This document shows, in pieces, positions 10,971 through 23,226 of a DNA stretch of 64,000 nt (position 1 is its first letter; each line of letters opens with the position of its first letter). Source of the DNA: Hofstenia miamia (lineage: Eukaryota; Xenacoelomorpha; Acoela); assembly GCA_004352715.1 (NCBI GenBank), contig SCFE01000104.1, forward strand, positions 1,243,022 to 1,307,021, written 5' to 3'. The notes under the pieces are model-generated. The model saw only the letters and a program-made list of their open reading frames with translations, had not been told where the DNA came from and did no database searches. The position numbers and the translations under genes are program-made.

Positions 10971-12599
10971 TTTAAAATAATCAATATTTTGAGTAATAAA
11001 TAAAACAAATTATGTTCGCAAGCATATAATTGTATAAATGGAAGTAGAATTGGTTTTAAAGCAACTTAACTTTCCTAGAAATTCACCTAGAAATACAAAA
11101 GTTGTTAGGATTCTGAAAGTTTGTCTTAAATTGAGAATTTAATGAAAATAAATTTTAAAATAAAGATTTAATCTTTAGTATTAGAAGAAAAAGAAGGCCT
11201 GGCATTTTATTACCTATCACGAAGAAATGCAACATGTTGGTCCAATTTTACCAGTGAAACATCCATCCTCAAAACGAAGCGCACACTTTGGAAACACAAG
11301 CCTTTCTACCTCCAGCTGAAACATGGCACCAAAATGATATTTTTCTAATAGCACAGCTAAAAATCAAATGCGCACTGGAACTGGACTCCATTGGTAGGGG
11401 CTGTCCGGGATTATAACAGTTCTTGTTTCATTAACATTACGTATGGTTTCAGAGCCAGTGGCTCTGTTTTGTTAAAGGATTTTGTGATTACTATATTCGG
11501 AGTGAAATTCGAAATTGGTTTTGTTAGATTGAAGTTATAGTTTAAGTAAAAAAAAGTGGCGCAAACAAAAAATGTAAATTTGGATTACCTCAAAAAGTAC
11601 ACATAAATGAACCAACTCATTTCCTGTAGTTTCCATGTTGTTCCTGTTTAGTCAGTTAATGGCCTTTTCTTCTCGAGACAGCATGATCATCTTAGGAATT
11701 GAAGATGATTTTAATCTCAAAACCAGATTATGTAGACATACTTGAACAAATGCTTAAACTTCAAGATAAAGTCATTTCTAGTTCTAAGCAGCCCACTATT
11801 AAGTTAAAGATGAATTTTACCCATTTTAATGGCGTTTTGAAGTGACCTTAGGCAGTTTTGTATTTAGATTTAGATACAGCATTTTCAGTTGATATGAATT
11901 ATTGATGTTTTATAATTTATTAACTTTGATTTGTAATTTGGTGTAGGATTATTTGTAGCTACATTTGTAAAGAAGTTTGTCTCGTTGTAGGATGTTTTAT
12001 TTTGGAATTATTAGATAAATATCACTCGAGTTGTAAATATTTTTATGATGTGTACATTATTTTTCGAAACACAGGATATTTCTGATTTATAACTGTCATA
12101 TAAAGTTTACATATAAAATTTTATCCAAGGCAATTGATAATTTTCAACTAATCATCATGGAATCAATTTATATAGAATTACAGGAACCAAGTTTAAACAA
12201 AAAAAAGATAAATACAAAATAAATTTACCAAGATTATTGTAAAAAATATATTGATAAATAATTTATGAATATCATAGCGCGAAGTTTTTGGTAATGGCAG
12301 TGGTATGCCGAAACATGATAAGTGAATGATGCGTTTCTTTTTTAAATTCATACATAAACTCAAGAATTTTGAGTATGTTATTACATGAAATAAACATGTA
12401 ACAAAACTTTAAAATAGAGCTTTCCAACAAAATTTCCATGCTCAGTTTAACATACTAAGTTTAAGTTTGCATTTCAATTGTGAGAAATTTGCAAATAACA
12501 GTTGGTAATAATTCCTAAAAATATTGAAATGAAAAAGTGAAAGGAGTCAGTAAGAATAATATCACAATGCTTAGGCATTTTTTGAACCAATATTTTTTA
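10971..12599. other. no supported gene
   Basis: AT-rich, with a slightly more GC-balanced patch at 11200-11410 that could be old coding sequence on either strand. Stops break every frame and no motif was recognised. Confidence 0.5.
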
Positions 12600-13975
12600 T
12601 CATGGCGTAAATTGGAATTTCTTGAGAAAATCAAACATGTTATTGGAAAATTGTTTATTCATTCTGCACTGGAATAATTCTTACCACAAAGTACAAGCAA
12701 ATTTATCTGAACATCTTAATGCATTACAATTTACTCGTCAAGAATATTTAGCAGCTGCAGTTGAATGTTCAAGTAAGGTTAGAAGAGCACTCAAACACAA
12801 AATTCGCAATGTGAACAATGGTGTTGTTATTGGTGATTTGATATATTACAAGCAACCAGAAATTGACAATTGGAGAGGTCCGGGCAAGATGAGCAGGTTG
12901 TACTAGTTAGACATGATGGTTCTATTACTAAGGTTTACACAAGTCATGTTTCTAAAGATTCTCAAGAAAATGAACAGGTTAATAGGGAAGACAAATGGAA
13001 ATAATGTTCATCATCGTTTACATTCAACCGAAAAGAACACCAAATGGTTTTGATGAAGACAGATGATGAAAAGGAAAGTCATTTCTAACCACTTCAGGAA
13101 ACACAACTGATTCAAAAAAATGAATTTTCCATTGCAGATAATAGTGATGCTTTTGCCGATGACGAGTCAAGGAGTGCTAGTTCCTAAATGAATAAGAATG
13201 AAGTTTCCCAAATCAAGAAAAACAGATGATACCCGTAGTATGACTTCCTTTATTTTGCCTAAACCAAATACAAAAGTGAAATTTACATGTAATCATCCTG
13301 ATGTGATAGGTGTAACATACTAAGCAGATCTTATGGGTAGAAAGGGAAAAGCTAGTGGCAAATATAAGAATTTTACTTATGTTTATTATAGACAACCATC
13401 AAATTTAAAATATCAATCTGGAGCAGGCCTCTCAAAATTTGACAAGAATGAAGTTTGAATACTTTTCAAACTTTGATTTGAAAATTTGAAATGTTTGCAA
13501 AAAAATTGGGAATTTGATTTGAAAGTTTAATTTTTAAATTTGATTTGAAAGCCCTGATCTGGAGCAGTAAATTAGGCAAGTGATGTCGAAAAATGGTGGT
13601 GTATGTTCTAAATGATGCTGATGTATTACTAAGCGATATTCAAACAAAAACTGACTTTAGTGGTGCCAAGACAGCTGATGGATTTTACTTTTAAGCCAGT
13701 TATTGTAGATGGAGTTGTAAGTACACATAAACATAAAGCAAGTTTAGTTGCCAGTTTTGAGGCAACTAAGATTAATCTTACTAAAAAGAATTATCTGTAT
13801 GTAGTAAAGAAATTTTCAAACTTTTAGTTAACCAATGGATTCCTATTAAAATGGGTATCCGTGCTGCATTCCTTCAAAGAAAATGCATCAAACGGGCAGT
13901 ATTTCTAATTCCACCTTGTGAAGCCAATAGTTATGGGAAACTGGTTGTTAAAGAAGTACGTATACCAGCAGCGTA
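12600..13975 (+). pseudogene. Ty1/copia retrotransposon pol remnant
   Basis: The plus strand carries scattered but ordered pol pieces. First is an integrase C-terminal stretch: LSEHLNALQFTRQEYLAA, SSKVRRALKHKIR, then GDLIYYKQPEIDNWRGPGK, and in a shifted frame VLVRHDGSITKVYTSHVSK. After a linker come DADVLLSDIQTKTDF, a KASLVASFEA block (family form KARLVARGFEE), and MGIRAAFLQRK...RAVFLIPP. The last corresponds to the first RT motif D-I-K-x-A-F-L-Q-G. The catalytic Asp of that motif is replaced by Gly. Many stops and frameshifts lie between. Order and spacing fit an old copia of the cnidarian/Hydra type. No LTRs were recognised. Confidence 0.7.
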
Positions 13976-14138
13976 GATGAGCATATTAAATGGGTATGTA
14001 CTATGTATGAATGCATATGTATTTACTTATATCATGCCTGTTTTTACATACTGAATATATTAATGTATGTAAGCTATGTTTATGCATATATATATATATA
14101 TATATATAATTCAAAACATGAATTTATTTGTAATTTAA
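13976..14138. repeat. spacer with (TA)n at about 14087-14108
   Basis: A short AT-rich spacer with a TA run between the copia remnant and the convergent hAT gene. Confidence 0.7.
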
Positions 14139-15600
14139 TTAAATTCTCCTTTCTTTTTTAGCAAAAACGTCAATGACATCTTCATAAAACGGGGGATTTA
14201 TTTCTAAAGTTTTGATTAATTCCCATTCTGCACAATGAAACATTAAATTTCTCTTTCGGTTTTGAGACATTGATGTTTGTAAATATGATACCGCACGTTT
14301 TAAAACGCTGAATCCACGCTCAGCTGCCACTGACGTAATTGGTAAAACAACAGAAAGTTCGTGAAGTTTGTCAACTTCTTGGAGTGCTTCAGAAAAAGCT
14401 AAAGCTCTAAAACCTAAGTAAATATCATGCAAGAATTTGTCCCCACTCAATAAAGATTTAACTTCGCAGTCGGAATTGTAAGCAATTAGTTCATTCTTTA
14501 ATTGCCCAATATCAAAGATACTTGGGTATAAGTTGCTTAAAGCTTCAATTTTTTTATTGTATTTTCTCACATCAACATCAGGATATAAAAGTGAAATAAA
14601 ATCATAATTCAATAGATCCATTTCGATTATTACATTGTTAATAATCGAAAAGAAGATTGACTTCTAGAAGTTTTCATAGCTTTTTTTCTGAGAGAGATGA
14701 TAACCACAATCATCATAAAATTGCATATTTATGGACTAATTTTATAAAAAACAGCATTATTATATACTTTCATAATTTTTTTAGAATGATGAAATGTATA
14801 AACATTGGCCTATTAAAACCGTGGATTTTTCAACGTGCATAGGTTGATAATGCTGTTTTTCACTAAGACAACGACGAGGAGGATCACTGATTTCGTTAGC
14901 ATATGTGAAAAATGACTTGAAATCTTCATCAGTGCGCAAGCTTTCAATTGAATTCTAGTGTACATTTCAAAGTAATTAAAAAAATTTAACTTTGGTAGTA
15001 ATTTTTTTTCATTAATCCATGAAACAGACTATAAAATAGTAAATTACTTTGAAATCATTAGTTTTTCTTGATATTGTAGTGACGGCAACAACTTTTCTTT
15101 GAGGAAAATTCGAGAGAATTAATGTCTTCTGAAATATAGCATTGCATGCAGCAAGTAAAAAAAGAAATTTGTTATTCTTTAACAAACATATTTGTCCAAC
15201 TGCATCTATCCGTGAAATTGCATCAAAGGAGGAACTTTCACTAATTTGTTTTAAAGCTGATGCACTACTATTATTTTGAATTTCAGCACTCGTGCCGTAA
15301 AGCCAAATCTATAATTGTAAAATTATTTATAATATGATTTACTTAATGTTCTTGTACCGAGTTCCATAAATGCACAAACTGCAATTATCTGCATTAAAAT
15401 GGAATCAATATTCTTACCTATTTTGTATTCATGAATTTTATAAAATTTTAAAAAAGTGAATGCCTTAGAAAGTAACTTTCTAAATGATCTTTTAATTGTG
15501 TATCATATTGCTTTAAAACATCTAAAACTTCAAGATAGTTGCCTCTATTGGCTTCCTCATAATCTTCACGATGTCCTCTAAAGGGAAGAGCTTGTCATGC
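14139..15600 (-). pseudogene. hAT transposase (DUF4371-type plus C-terminal dimerisation domain), decayed
   Basis: The intact 160-residue minus-strand frame (14621-14139) contains LHELSVVLPITSVAAERGF followed by SVLKRAVSYLQTSMSQNRK and NLMF, the hAT C-terminal dimerisation signature. Upstream, at 15300-15070, a different frame reads ISRIDAVGQICLLKNNKFLF. At 15590-15450 another reads QALPFRGHREDYEEANRGN then YLEVLDVLKQYD, the N-terminal part of DUF4371-type (ZMYM/zinc-finger-862-like) hAT proteins. Order and orientation are correct for one gene of about 1.5 kb. Frame breaks and missing segments make it non-functional. No terminal repeats were identified. Confidence 0.82.
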
Positions 15601-15731
15601 AAGCAAAAGACAAATTTGTATCTGTTTTTCTACTTGTTATGGTTGTGAAAAAAAATATGCTACTACTCTCAGAAAGGCTTTCCTCTATACGGACATTATT
15701 TCGTAAAATGACTTTTCATCTATCAATAGTT

Positions 15732-15742
15732 ATTTTTATATT
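15732..15742 (+). promoter_or_regulatory. TATA-like element before the secreted-peptide gene
   Basis: TTTTTATATTA lies about 50 bases before the ATG at 15791. The position is plausible for a core promoter with a short leader, but the surrounding DNA is AT-rich and chance is possible. Confidence 0.3.
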
Positions 15743-15790
15743 AAATTTTCAAATCCGAGGTAAACTAAATTTAGTTAGTATTAGTGGGAA

Positions 15791-16006
15791 ATGCAAACTA
15801 AACGCATCGTAGTTGTTATATTGCTCTGCAGTATCATTTCATGCAAAGAACAAGGAAAATTTCCTAAAATCGTCAAAAAAGCTTCTTTGGGAGATGTATT
15901 CACCGGTCTGCAGACTTTTTTAGGCAAGTCAGTGGCAGGTGGTATTGAAGGAGATGGAACACCACCGAATATTGCGAACAGAAGAGCTGAACAGTATTTA
16001 TCATAA
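15791..16006 (+). CDS. small secreted peptide precursor, 71 residues
   Basis: This is a single-exon open frame with a textbook signal peptide: MQTKRIVVVILLCSIISC has a basic N-terminus, then a hydrophobic core, then small residues. The mature part begins with a cationic, Gly-rich, potentially amphipathic stretch (about residues 20-50, several Lys, FTGLQTFLGK). It ends in a more acidic tail with a possible dibasic site (NRRAE). Signal, cationic helix and acidic tail is the layout of many invertebrate antimicrobial-peptide precursors, but I recognise no specific family. A secreted regulatory peptide or a spurious frame are alternatives. AATAAA follows 39 bases after the stop. The gene sits just beyond the hAT remnant on the opposite strand. 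Confidence 0.5.
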   Translation: MQTKRIVVVILLCSIISCKEQGKFPKIVKKASLGDVFTGLQTFLGKSVAGGIEGDGTPPNIANRRAEQYLS

Positions 16007-16044
16007 AATTCAAAGAACAAAGACAGTACAGACAGCTAAATTGA

Positions 16045-16050
16045 AATAAA
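16045..16050 (+). terminator. polyadenylation signal of the secreted-peptide gene
   Basis: AATAAA 39 bases after the stop codon of the 71-residue frame, consistent with a compact transcript. Confidence 0.5.
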
Positions 16051-18273
16051 ACGTTAAATGTAACTTAGCATAAAATATAATATTCTTAACCTAATCTATT
16101 ATGACAATTATTGAAACACTGGTCAAAGATGATGTCATCTGAAGGTGGATCCCAATGATGATGAAGTTGAAATGTTTCCAGTCGAGCAGAGGCCGTGATG
16201 CTCTACTACCTAAATTGCTAATGAATAGTTATATTAAATTCTGAGTGGTTGCAATTATATATTTACTTAAGCATAAGGATCAGTGAATTATGTAGGGAAG
16301 ACTGTATAAAATAAACAACAGGGACTTTAGCATAGAGCTAATTGGACATCTTTTTGTTTGCCAATTCTAAAGTATTAAATTATTCATAAAATTTTAGCCC
16401 ATATCTAAATCTGCTAGTGTAACATCAGTGCTGGTTGTTAGTATCAGCTGATCTAGTGTTTTCAGGTTTTTGTAAGTTTTGTAAATATGTTGATAATGAC
16501 TTTGTATATAATACCAATTAGGTTGAATGGCAAGATGGGAATGTGTCAATCCCAAAAGATATTACACTAGGTTTCTTTAATGACAATTTTATAACTACTT
16601 CTTTCTTAGTGATCCCAAATAAAATGTAATGGACTATTGGACTTCAATGAAATGATGAAAGATCACTTATTTCATTAATATTTTTTGTCAGTTTTAATAT
16701 TTATAGTTCAATTTTAAATGCAATGCTAAAAGCCTACCCATACTTATTTCCATAATATATTTAATTTATGTACATTTGAAATGAGGTTGACTTATTGTTG
16801 TTAATATTTATGACACTCAACTTTTGATTAAGTGAATCAATGTGTCAGAAATACTTTGCTTGGGAAACCAAAAACCTACTGTTTGCCACCATTGAATCTC
16901 TTACATTCTCCAGTTAGACACCAATCTCTTACTAGGGTGCTATTTGTATGCCAATAGTGCTGGTAAACAATTAACAAAATTGCATTGGTGGACCACCAGT
17001 GGTTGGCTATGTTTGAATCGGCTCTAATTTTGACTACGAATTCATGTGTTGTGTAGTCATTCATTCAGCACATATTCTTACATATGATAATTAACAAACG
17101 ATTTTTATGCCATTCTTGACGTTTTTGATAGAACTTAGAAGACATAATAAAGTCAAATATTTCAATAAGAACATGATGCTTTATTTGAGCCTAAATTGGG
17201 ACTTTTTGTAAAATAAGTAAATGTCTGTATAATAGTGGATAGAATTTAATTACTTATTGCCTTTCCAATTGCATTTTGTCACAAACTCCTGGCTCCTTAT
17301 ATCAAATATGAATTAGCACTTCCACCTTAGAAGCACAGGGGATCCTTGACATAATGTCTATGATCTCAAGCTGTGAATCAATACTAACTATGGACATCAA
17401 TGACACCCACGCCCTCCCCTTTAAATCAGCCACAAGATTTGCTAAACATAGTGACAGAGGTGCCATGTCGTCAGGAATACCAATCAAACAAGTCTATCTT
17501 GTATCTATTTCATCTTCACATAGCAGCTGATAACTAGAGAGAATCACACAACACAAAAGCGAAATGACAGAAGTCAGTGGATAATTACTACACTCCTACT
17601 TCATTGCTACAAGAAAGATCTGTTGCAGATCAACATGCAATCTGTCAGAAGAAACCCACCACGCAGTTTCAGATATCATTTCAGTACGAGAACAAAATCA
17701 ACTGCAACCATGTTACCTGTAATATTTGAAACCCACAAATCACAACATACACTAATGAAAATTACTAAAACAGCTCGGAGAAAATCATCAGTATTAAAAG
17801 AGCCAAAGCATTCAAGAAAGCCACCAAATTACTAGCTGATAAAGACCAGTCATACCATCTCTATATAGACACAAAAAATCCTCCAAAAACCAGCTATGAA
17901 AAAGGTCTACTGATAAAAGTCTAAATCACTGACCTGAATTCAAAGAGATAAAACAAAAAGTTAAAAACACTTACATTATTTGCAGGAGCCAATGACATAG
18001 TATGAGCCAACCTCTGCAAGGAAGACATAAGATGTAATGATGTCACAAAATGGGTTGAAATCATCATGATGGAGACAGTAAAAGTCAATAATCTCAATAA
18101 AATGACTGAAAAACTAATTTACAAAAACATTAACTTTTACAAAGATATCTCATAGTATTACAGAATATTACAATATATTCCAATGAAAGCTAAACACCCT
18201 GCATCAGTAAGCACCAAAATTAATGTGAAATACCCTACCATCAATAAAATCCTAAGCGGCTATCCTTAAAGGT
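16051..18273. other. no supported gene; weak coding-like patches
   Basis: 16.05-17.30 kb shows nothing. Between 17302 and 17900 there are short protein-like frames on both strands (for example a Lys-rich plus frame near 17780-17910 and a minus frame at 17487-17302). I recognise no family and stops are frequent. They may belong to the palindromic element that begins at or before 18274. Confidence 0.4.
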
Positions 18274-18709
18274 ACCTGTTTGAATGAGAAATGTATCAGC
18301 AAGGAAATTACCCTAAACTGTTACATGATTGTATACTATTAAATATATGGATATATCTAATTTGTGTTCTGCTGTGCAATCAGCTAACCACAACAGTTTA
18401 AGTTCACATGTCATCCTCACAAAGGTGTTGCTGATATAATGGCATCTCACCAAAGTGGTGCAGGTTACAACAGATTACTGGACTTCAATATGTCTGCTCA
18501 GTAAACCAGTTTGATGTAAATAAAACATTATAATTTTGTTTCAGATGACTAAAGGGTGAATAATATGCAGCACAATATTAGTACAAAGAATTTTTACTAG
18601 ATATGTAATTAAAAGTTTGCAATTTATCATAATTGTAATTCCTTTTCTTCTTCAACATCAATGATACAAACAACTTATGAGGATTGTTATAATTAATCAT
18701 TAATTAAGT

Positions 18710-18715
18710 AACAAT
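18710..18715 (+). other. intact copy of the Polinton target site (left arm)
   Basis: AACAAT (complement ATTGTT) lies in TTAAGTAACAATAATATCC. This is the uninterrupted equivalent of the site where the Polinton sits in the right arm. A second copy lies at 19495-19500 in the duplicated block. Confidence 0.85.
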
Positions 18716-19126
18716 AATATCCAATAAAGATATTAGCATCTACTCATTGAACAAAAGTTGATTTGTAGCTATACCAAAATTGCACATCAAATAATAGATT
18801 GTTCGTTTGTGTAAAGGTTGTTATTAAATAATTAGTTATTGTGGTTTAACTGCTTTCTCCATTTCAATATTAAAATACACCATCCAATTTTACCAGTGAA
18901 ATCACCACTATCATTGCCATTAAGAAATTTAGCTAATTACGAGCATTTAGATAATTCCACACAATGATGTATTATTTAAAAAGAGAACCAAATTCTTCCA
19001 AGAATTTATTGATACTAATGAATATTCTAACATGGTTTATCTCAATAATTTTTACAGGTGTACAAAATCAATTACAGGTCTTTAATTTCCTTTTTTGGTT
19101 GATCAGATGATCACTGTAATTTCAAA

Positions 19127-19127
19127 N
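19127..19127. other. single-N assembly join
   Basis: The sequence after this N (ATATATGGATATATC onward) repeats the sequence from 18343, with a few differences, for about 780 bases. Confidence 0.75.
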
Positions 19128-20606
19128 ATATATGGATATATCTAATTTGTGTTCTGCTGTGCAATCAGCTAACCACAACAGTTTAAGTTCACATGTCATC
19201 CTCACAAAGGTGTTGCTGATATAATGGCATCTCACCAAAGTGGTGCAGGTTACAACAGATTACTGGACTTCAATATGTCTGCTCAGTAAACCAGTTTGAT
19301 GTAAATAAAACATTATAATTTTGTTTCAGATGACTAAAGGGTGAATAATATGCAGCACAATATTAGTACAAAGAATTTTTACTAGATATGTAATTAAAAG
19401 TTTGCAATTTATCATAATTGTAATTCCTCTTCTTCTTAAACATCAATGATACAAGCAACTTATAAGGATTGTTATAATTAATCATTAATTAAGTAACAAT
19501 AATATCCAATAAAGATATTAGCATCTACTCATTGAACAAAAGTTGATTTGTAGCTATAACAAAATTGCACATCAAATAATAGATTGTTCGTTTGTGTAAA
19601 GGTTGTTATTAAATAATTAGTTATTGTGGTTTAACTGCTTTCTCCATTTCAATATTAAAATACACCATCCAATTTTACCAGTGAAATCACCACTATCATT
19701 GCCATTAAGAAATTTAGCTAATTATGAGCATTTAGATAATTCCACACATTGATGTATTATTTAAAAAGAGAACCAAATTCTTCCAAGAATTTATTGATAC
19801 TAATGAATATTCTAACATGGTTTATCTCAATAATTTTTACAGGTGTACAAAATCAATTACAGGTCTTTAATTTCCTTTTTTGGTTGATCAGATGATCACT
19901 GTAATTTCAAATTAATCTTTTGCCTCAATTTGGTCAAAATTCAAACAATTAACTTTCAGTCAAATACTTTTTTACCATAATATTTTTTGTGATCTGCTTA
20001 ACAACAAATATGGTTATAAATTTACAACTAAAAATTTTCTAATTATAAATTTAAATAAAATTGTTTATATATACTTGATCAGAAGAGGTGCTTTTTTGCA
20101 CCCTTTGATTGAAAAGTGAGGATGACAAGAATGCCTGTACACTTGCATTCTGCCACATGCATCCTCTAGCTTGGCTTGAGAAGCTCAACTATTTCTCCAT
20201 AGACCTATGTATGTGCTTCCTATATTAAGTCTTTTGCTTGTGAATCCTTCCATCGCAATGCTTTATACTCTCACTTTTCATTAGTTTGAGAATGATTTCC
20301 ATCTCAGTAGATTCAGTTTTTTGCATTGCAAAAATTTCATTTTTCTTATGGTGGTGTTTACTGTTACACTATGCAACAAAAAATTTTTATGTCGAGGTTG
20401 GGATGTTTTCTGGATAATTTTTGGTCTCTGAATCCGAATTTGGCGTCTGTTTTCTTCTGCTGTCAGTATTTTTCAAGATATTCACAATATTATATATATA
20501 TATTTAGGCCAGTGCTATAATTAAGCATAAACTGCAACAAGTTGGTGATGTCACAATACTTAGTTCCAGCCCTAAGTATAAGATACAGCATTGCATTGTG
20601 ATATCA

Positions 20607-21948
20607 ATGTGAGGGGACGTAGGCTATTCCAAATTCACTAAAAAGTCTAAATATGTCTGAGCAATAGCACAAAGAATGAGGTTGTGACACAGTGAAAAAA
20701 CTTGCAAAACTCAAATGTCATTTTTTATACTTAGTTATCTTGCAGGTAGGATCTAGCAAATGCCACTCTTTGAGTCTTGAGGTCAAAAGTTCTGCGTTTT
20801 CTTTGGTTAGTCCCATACTTCAGATCAAGTCATCCATTTCTAGCTGATTAGGAAAGTGTGGCTCTTTGCTTGTACTAGCCTCATCAAAGTCTGCATCTCT
20901 GCCTTCTTCAGAAGCACTGGCACTAGAAAGTGACTCTAACATGGGTGGCTTAGGAATAGGTAAATCTTCACAATGTGGTACTGGAGCAATTGAGGATGGT
21001 ATGCTGGGGTAAACAATACTTTTTTGTCTTTGCTTTCTCTGTAGTGGGACACATCTACCATGCAAAAATAGCAGTCAGTTAGATGGTTAGTAGGCTCCCA
21101 CCAAATTCTAGGAATTGCAAATGGCATACACTTTATTTTTCCTCGTAACCATACTTCCAAGATTGACAGACTACTTCTACAGCAAACATGAGGAGCCCAT
21201 GTTTTGTCTTGGTCTCCGACAGGCATGGCAAAGTAAGAACGATATGCAGAGACAAGTTTCATTCCGGGAGAAATCTTGTTTGCTTGATGCCTATGTAGTA
21301 CCCACATATATAGCAAAATGAATCTGATTACAGACGACATTTTCTTTTCAATGACATATTCTAACTAACAATAAAGTAGTATTATATCTGAAAAACGGTA
21401 ATTATGTGCCTTTTGTTTTATTATTTATTTACATGAGGTGAGATAACAGAACTCTGAGCAAAATTGTTTATTTAAGCTAGAAATTAATACTTGATACACA
21501 CAATTAGCACCTTGGCGAGTAAGGATGGCTTCCTGGATATGGCTTTGGCATGATGCTGTGTGAATTGGTCGCTGCAGGAAATGTATTCTTGGTGAATGGC
21601 TTCTGTTGTTCTTTGTTAAACTGGTGAACCACCAATGTTCTTTCTTTTGCTAGAATGCAGAAAGCTCTGTAAAATGGTAGCCTCTGCAATCTTTGATATT
21701 AACTCTTGAGTTTCTCAGTACTGCTTGAGTAGCCAGAGCACCCAGTGATTCTACATAGTTGTGAGCTTGGTACTTCTACAAAATTAGTCCTTATTGAGCA
21801 AAACCTTTTCACTATTTAAACTACTTCAATGTTCGTAGGCAATCCTTCCCTGTCATGACATAACTCTTAAGCATAAAAGTTTCTGACATAATATTCTCTT
21901 ACTTCCTACTTAACCTGAATTCAGTAGAACAGGCTTAAAACTTGATTG
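20607..21948. mobile_element. central loop of the palindromic element
   Basis: About 1.34 kb of unique sequence between the two inverted arms. It carries one recognisable minus-strand coding remnant (20703-21340). The arrangement, long terminal inverted repeats around a single gene, suggests a DNA transposon with very long terminal repeats or a foldback element. No class could be assigned from the coding part. Confidence 0.55.
20703..21340 (-). pseudogene. transposon-associated zinc-binding-like protein (unnamed family)
   Basis: The minus strand reads FAMPVGDQDKTWAPHVCC, a short helix, a PFAIPRIWWEP segment and HLTDCYFCMVD. After a frame shift near 21030 it reads YPSIPSSIAPVPHCEDLPIP. An acidic Ser/Glu-rich linker follows. 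After an in-frame TGA at 20817-20819 it continues with MGLTKENAELLTSRLKEWHLL. The Cys pair, the Trp-rich block and the ENAELLTSRLKEW helix form a protein pattern recurring in many invertebrate genomes. I know of no established name or biochemical role. It is the only gene seen in the loop and so is probably carried by the palindromic element. It is broken in this copy. Confidence 0.55.
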
Positions 21949-23053
21949 TGATATCACAAAGCAATGCTGTATCTTATACTTAGGGCTGGAACTATGTATT
22001 GTGACATCACCAACTTGTTGCAAATTATGCTTAATTATAGCACTGGCCTAAAAATATGTATAATATTGTGAATATCTTGAAAAATACTGACAGCAGCAGA
22101 AAACAGACGCCAAATTCGGATTCAGCGACCAAAAATTATCCAGAAAACATCCCAACATCCCAACCTCGACATAAAAATTTTTTTGTTGCGTAGTGTAACA
22201 GTAAACACCACCTTAAGAAAAATGAAATTTTTGCAATGCAAAAAACTGAATCTACTGAGATGGAAATCATTCTCAAACTAATGAAAAGTGAGAGTATAAA
22301 GCATTCTGATGGAAGGATTCACAAGCAAAAGACTTAATATAGGAAGCACATACATTGGTCTATGGAGAAATAGTTGAGCTTCTCAAGCCAAGCTAGAGGA
22401 TGCATGTGGCAGAATGCAAGTGTACAGGCATTCTTGTCATCCTCACTTTTCAATCAAAGGGTGCAAAAAAGCACCTCTTCTGATCAAGTATATATAAACA
22501 ATTTTATTTAAATTTATAATTAGAAAATTTTTAGTTGTAAATTTATAACCATATTTATTGTTAAGCAGGTCACAAAAAATATTATGGTAAAAAAGTTAAT
22601 TGCTTGAATTTTGACCAAATTGAGGCAAAAGATTAATTTGAAATTACAGTGATCATCTGATCAACCAAAAAAGGAAAGTAAAGACCTGTAATTGATTTTG
22701 TACACCTGTAAAAATTATTGAGATAATCCATGTTAGAATATTCATTAGTATCAATAAATTCTTGGCATAATTTGGTTCTCTATTTAAGTAATACATCAAT
22801 GTGTGGAATTATGTAAATGCTCATAATTAGCTAAATTTCTTAATGGCAATGATAGTGGTGATTTCACTGGTAAAATTGGATGGTGTATTTTATTATTGAA
22901 ATGGAGAAAGCAGTTAAACCACAATAACTAATTATATAATAACAACCTTTACACAAACAAACAATCTATTATTTGATGTGCAATTTTGTTATAGCTACAA
23001 ATCAACTTTTGTTCAATGAGTAGATGCTAATATCTTTATTGGATATTATTGTT
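21949..23053 (-). repeat. right arm of the palindromic element, inner part
   Basis: Reverse complement of the left-arm block that ends at 20606. It shares the (TA)-interrupted segment, the GGTGATGTCACAATAC-type block near the loop, and the long arm sequence. It stops at the Polinton target duplication ATTGTT (23048-23053) and resumes after the Polinton at 35456. Confidence 0.82.
23048..23053 (+). repeat. left 6-bp target-site duplication of the Polinton
   Basis: ATTGTT immediately outside the left terminal repeat, identical to 35450-35455. Polintons/Mavericks typically create 6-bp duplications. Confidence 0.92.
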
Positions 23054-23226
23054 AGTAGTATACATAAGGCATTGGAGGTTACACAAACTGACATTTTGAC
23101 CTCTAGTGATTCACGGATACTGGAGGAGTGTTTTTAGTGACTCACTGCTTGATTGACAACTTACTAATAGGTTTTCAGTGACGTCACATACTTGATATTT
23201 TTAAGTATGTCTACTAATGGATTTCA
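23054..23226 (+). repeat. Polinton left terminal inverted repeat
   Basis: Over the first 142 bases only about five differences from the right repeat are visible (four substitutions and one indel). The match then weakens but resumes at CTAATGGATTTC. It contains the palindrome TGACGTCA at 23179-23186. Confidence 0.9.

Larger units (their letters stand above)
18274..20606 (+). repeat. left arm of a large palindromic element
   Basis: The arm matches, as its reverse complement, the sequence 21949-23053 plus 35456-35886, with the Polinton inserted between those two blocks. Excluding an internal duplicate (19128-19908, which restarts 18343 after the single N at 19127), the left arm is about 1.55 kb and the right arm about 1.54 kb. 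The outer boundary is unknown because the right arm runs into the gap at 35887. A few percent divergence between arms is visible, so this is not a simple assembly reflection. Confidence 0.8.
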
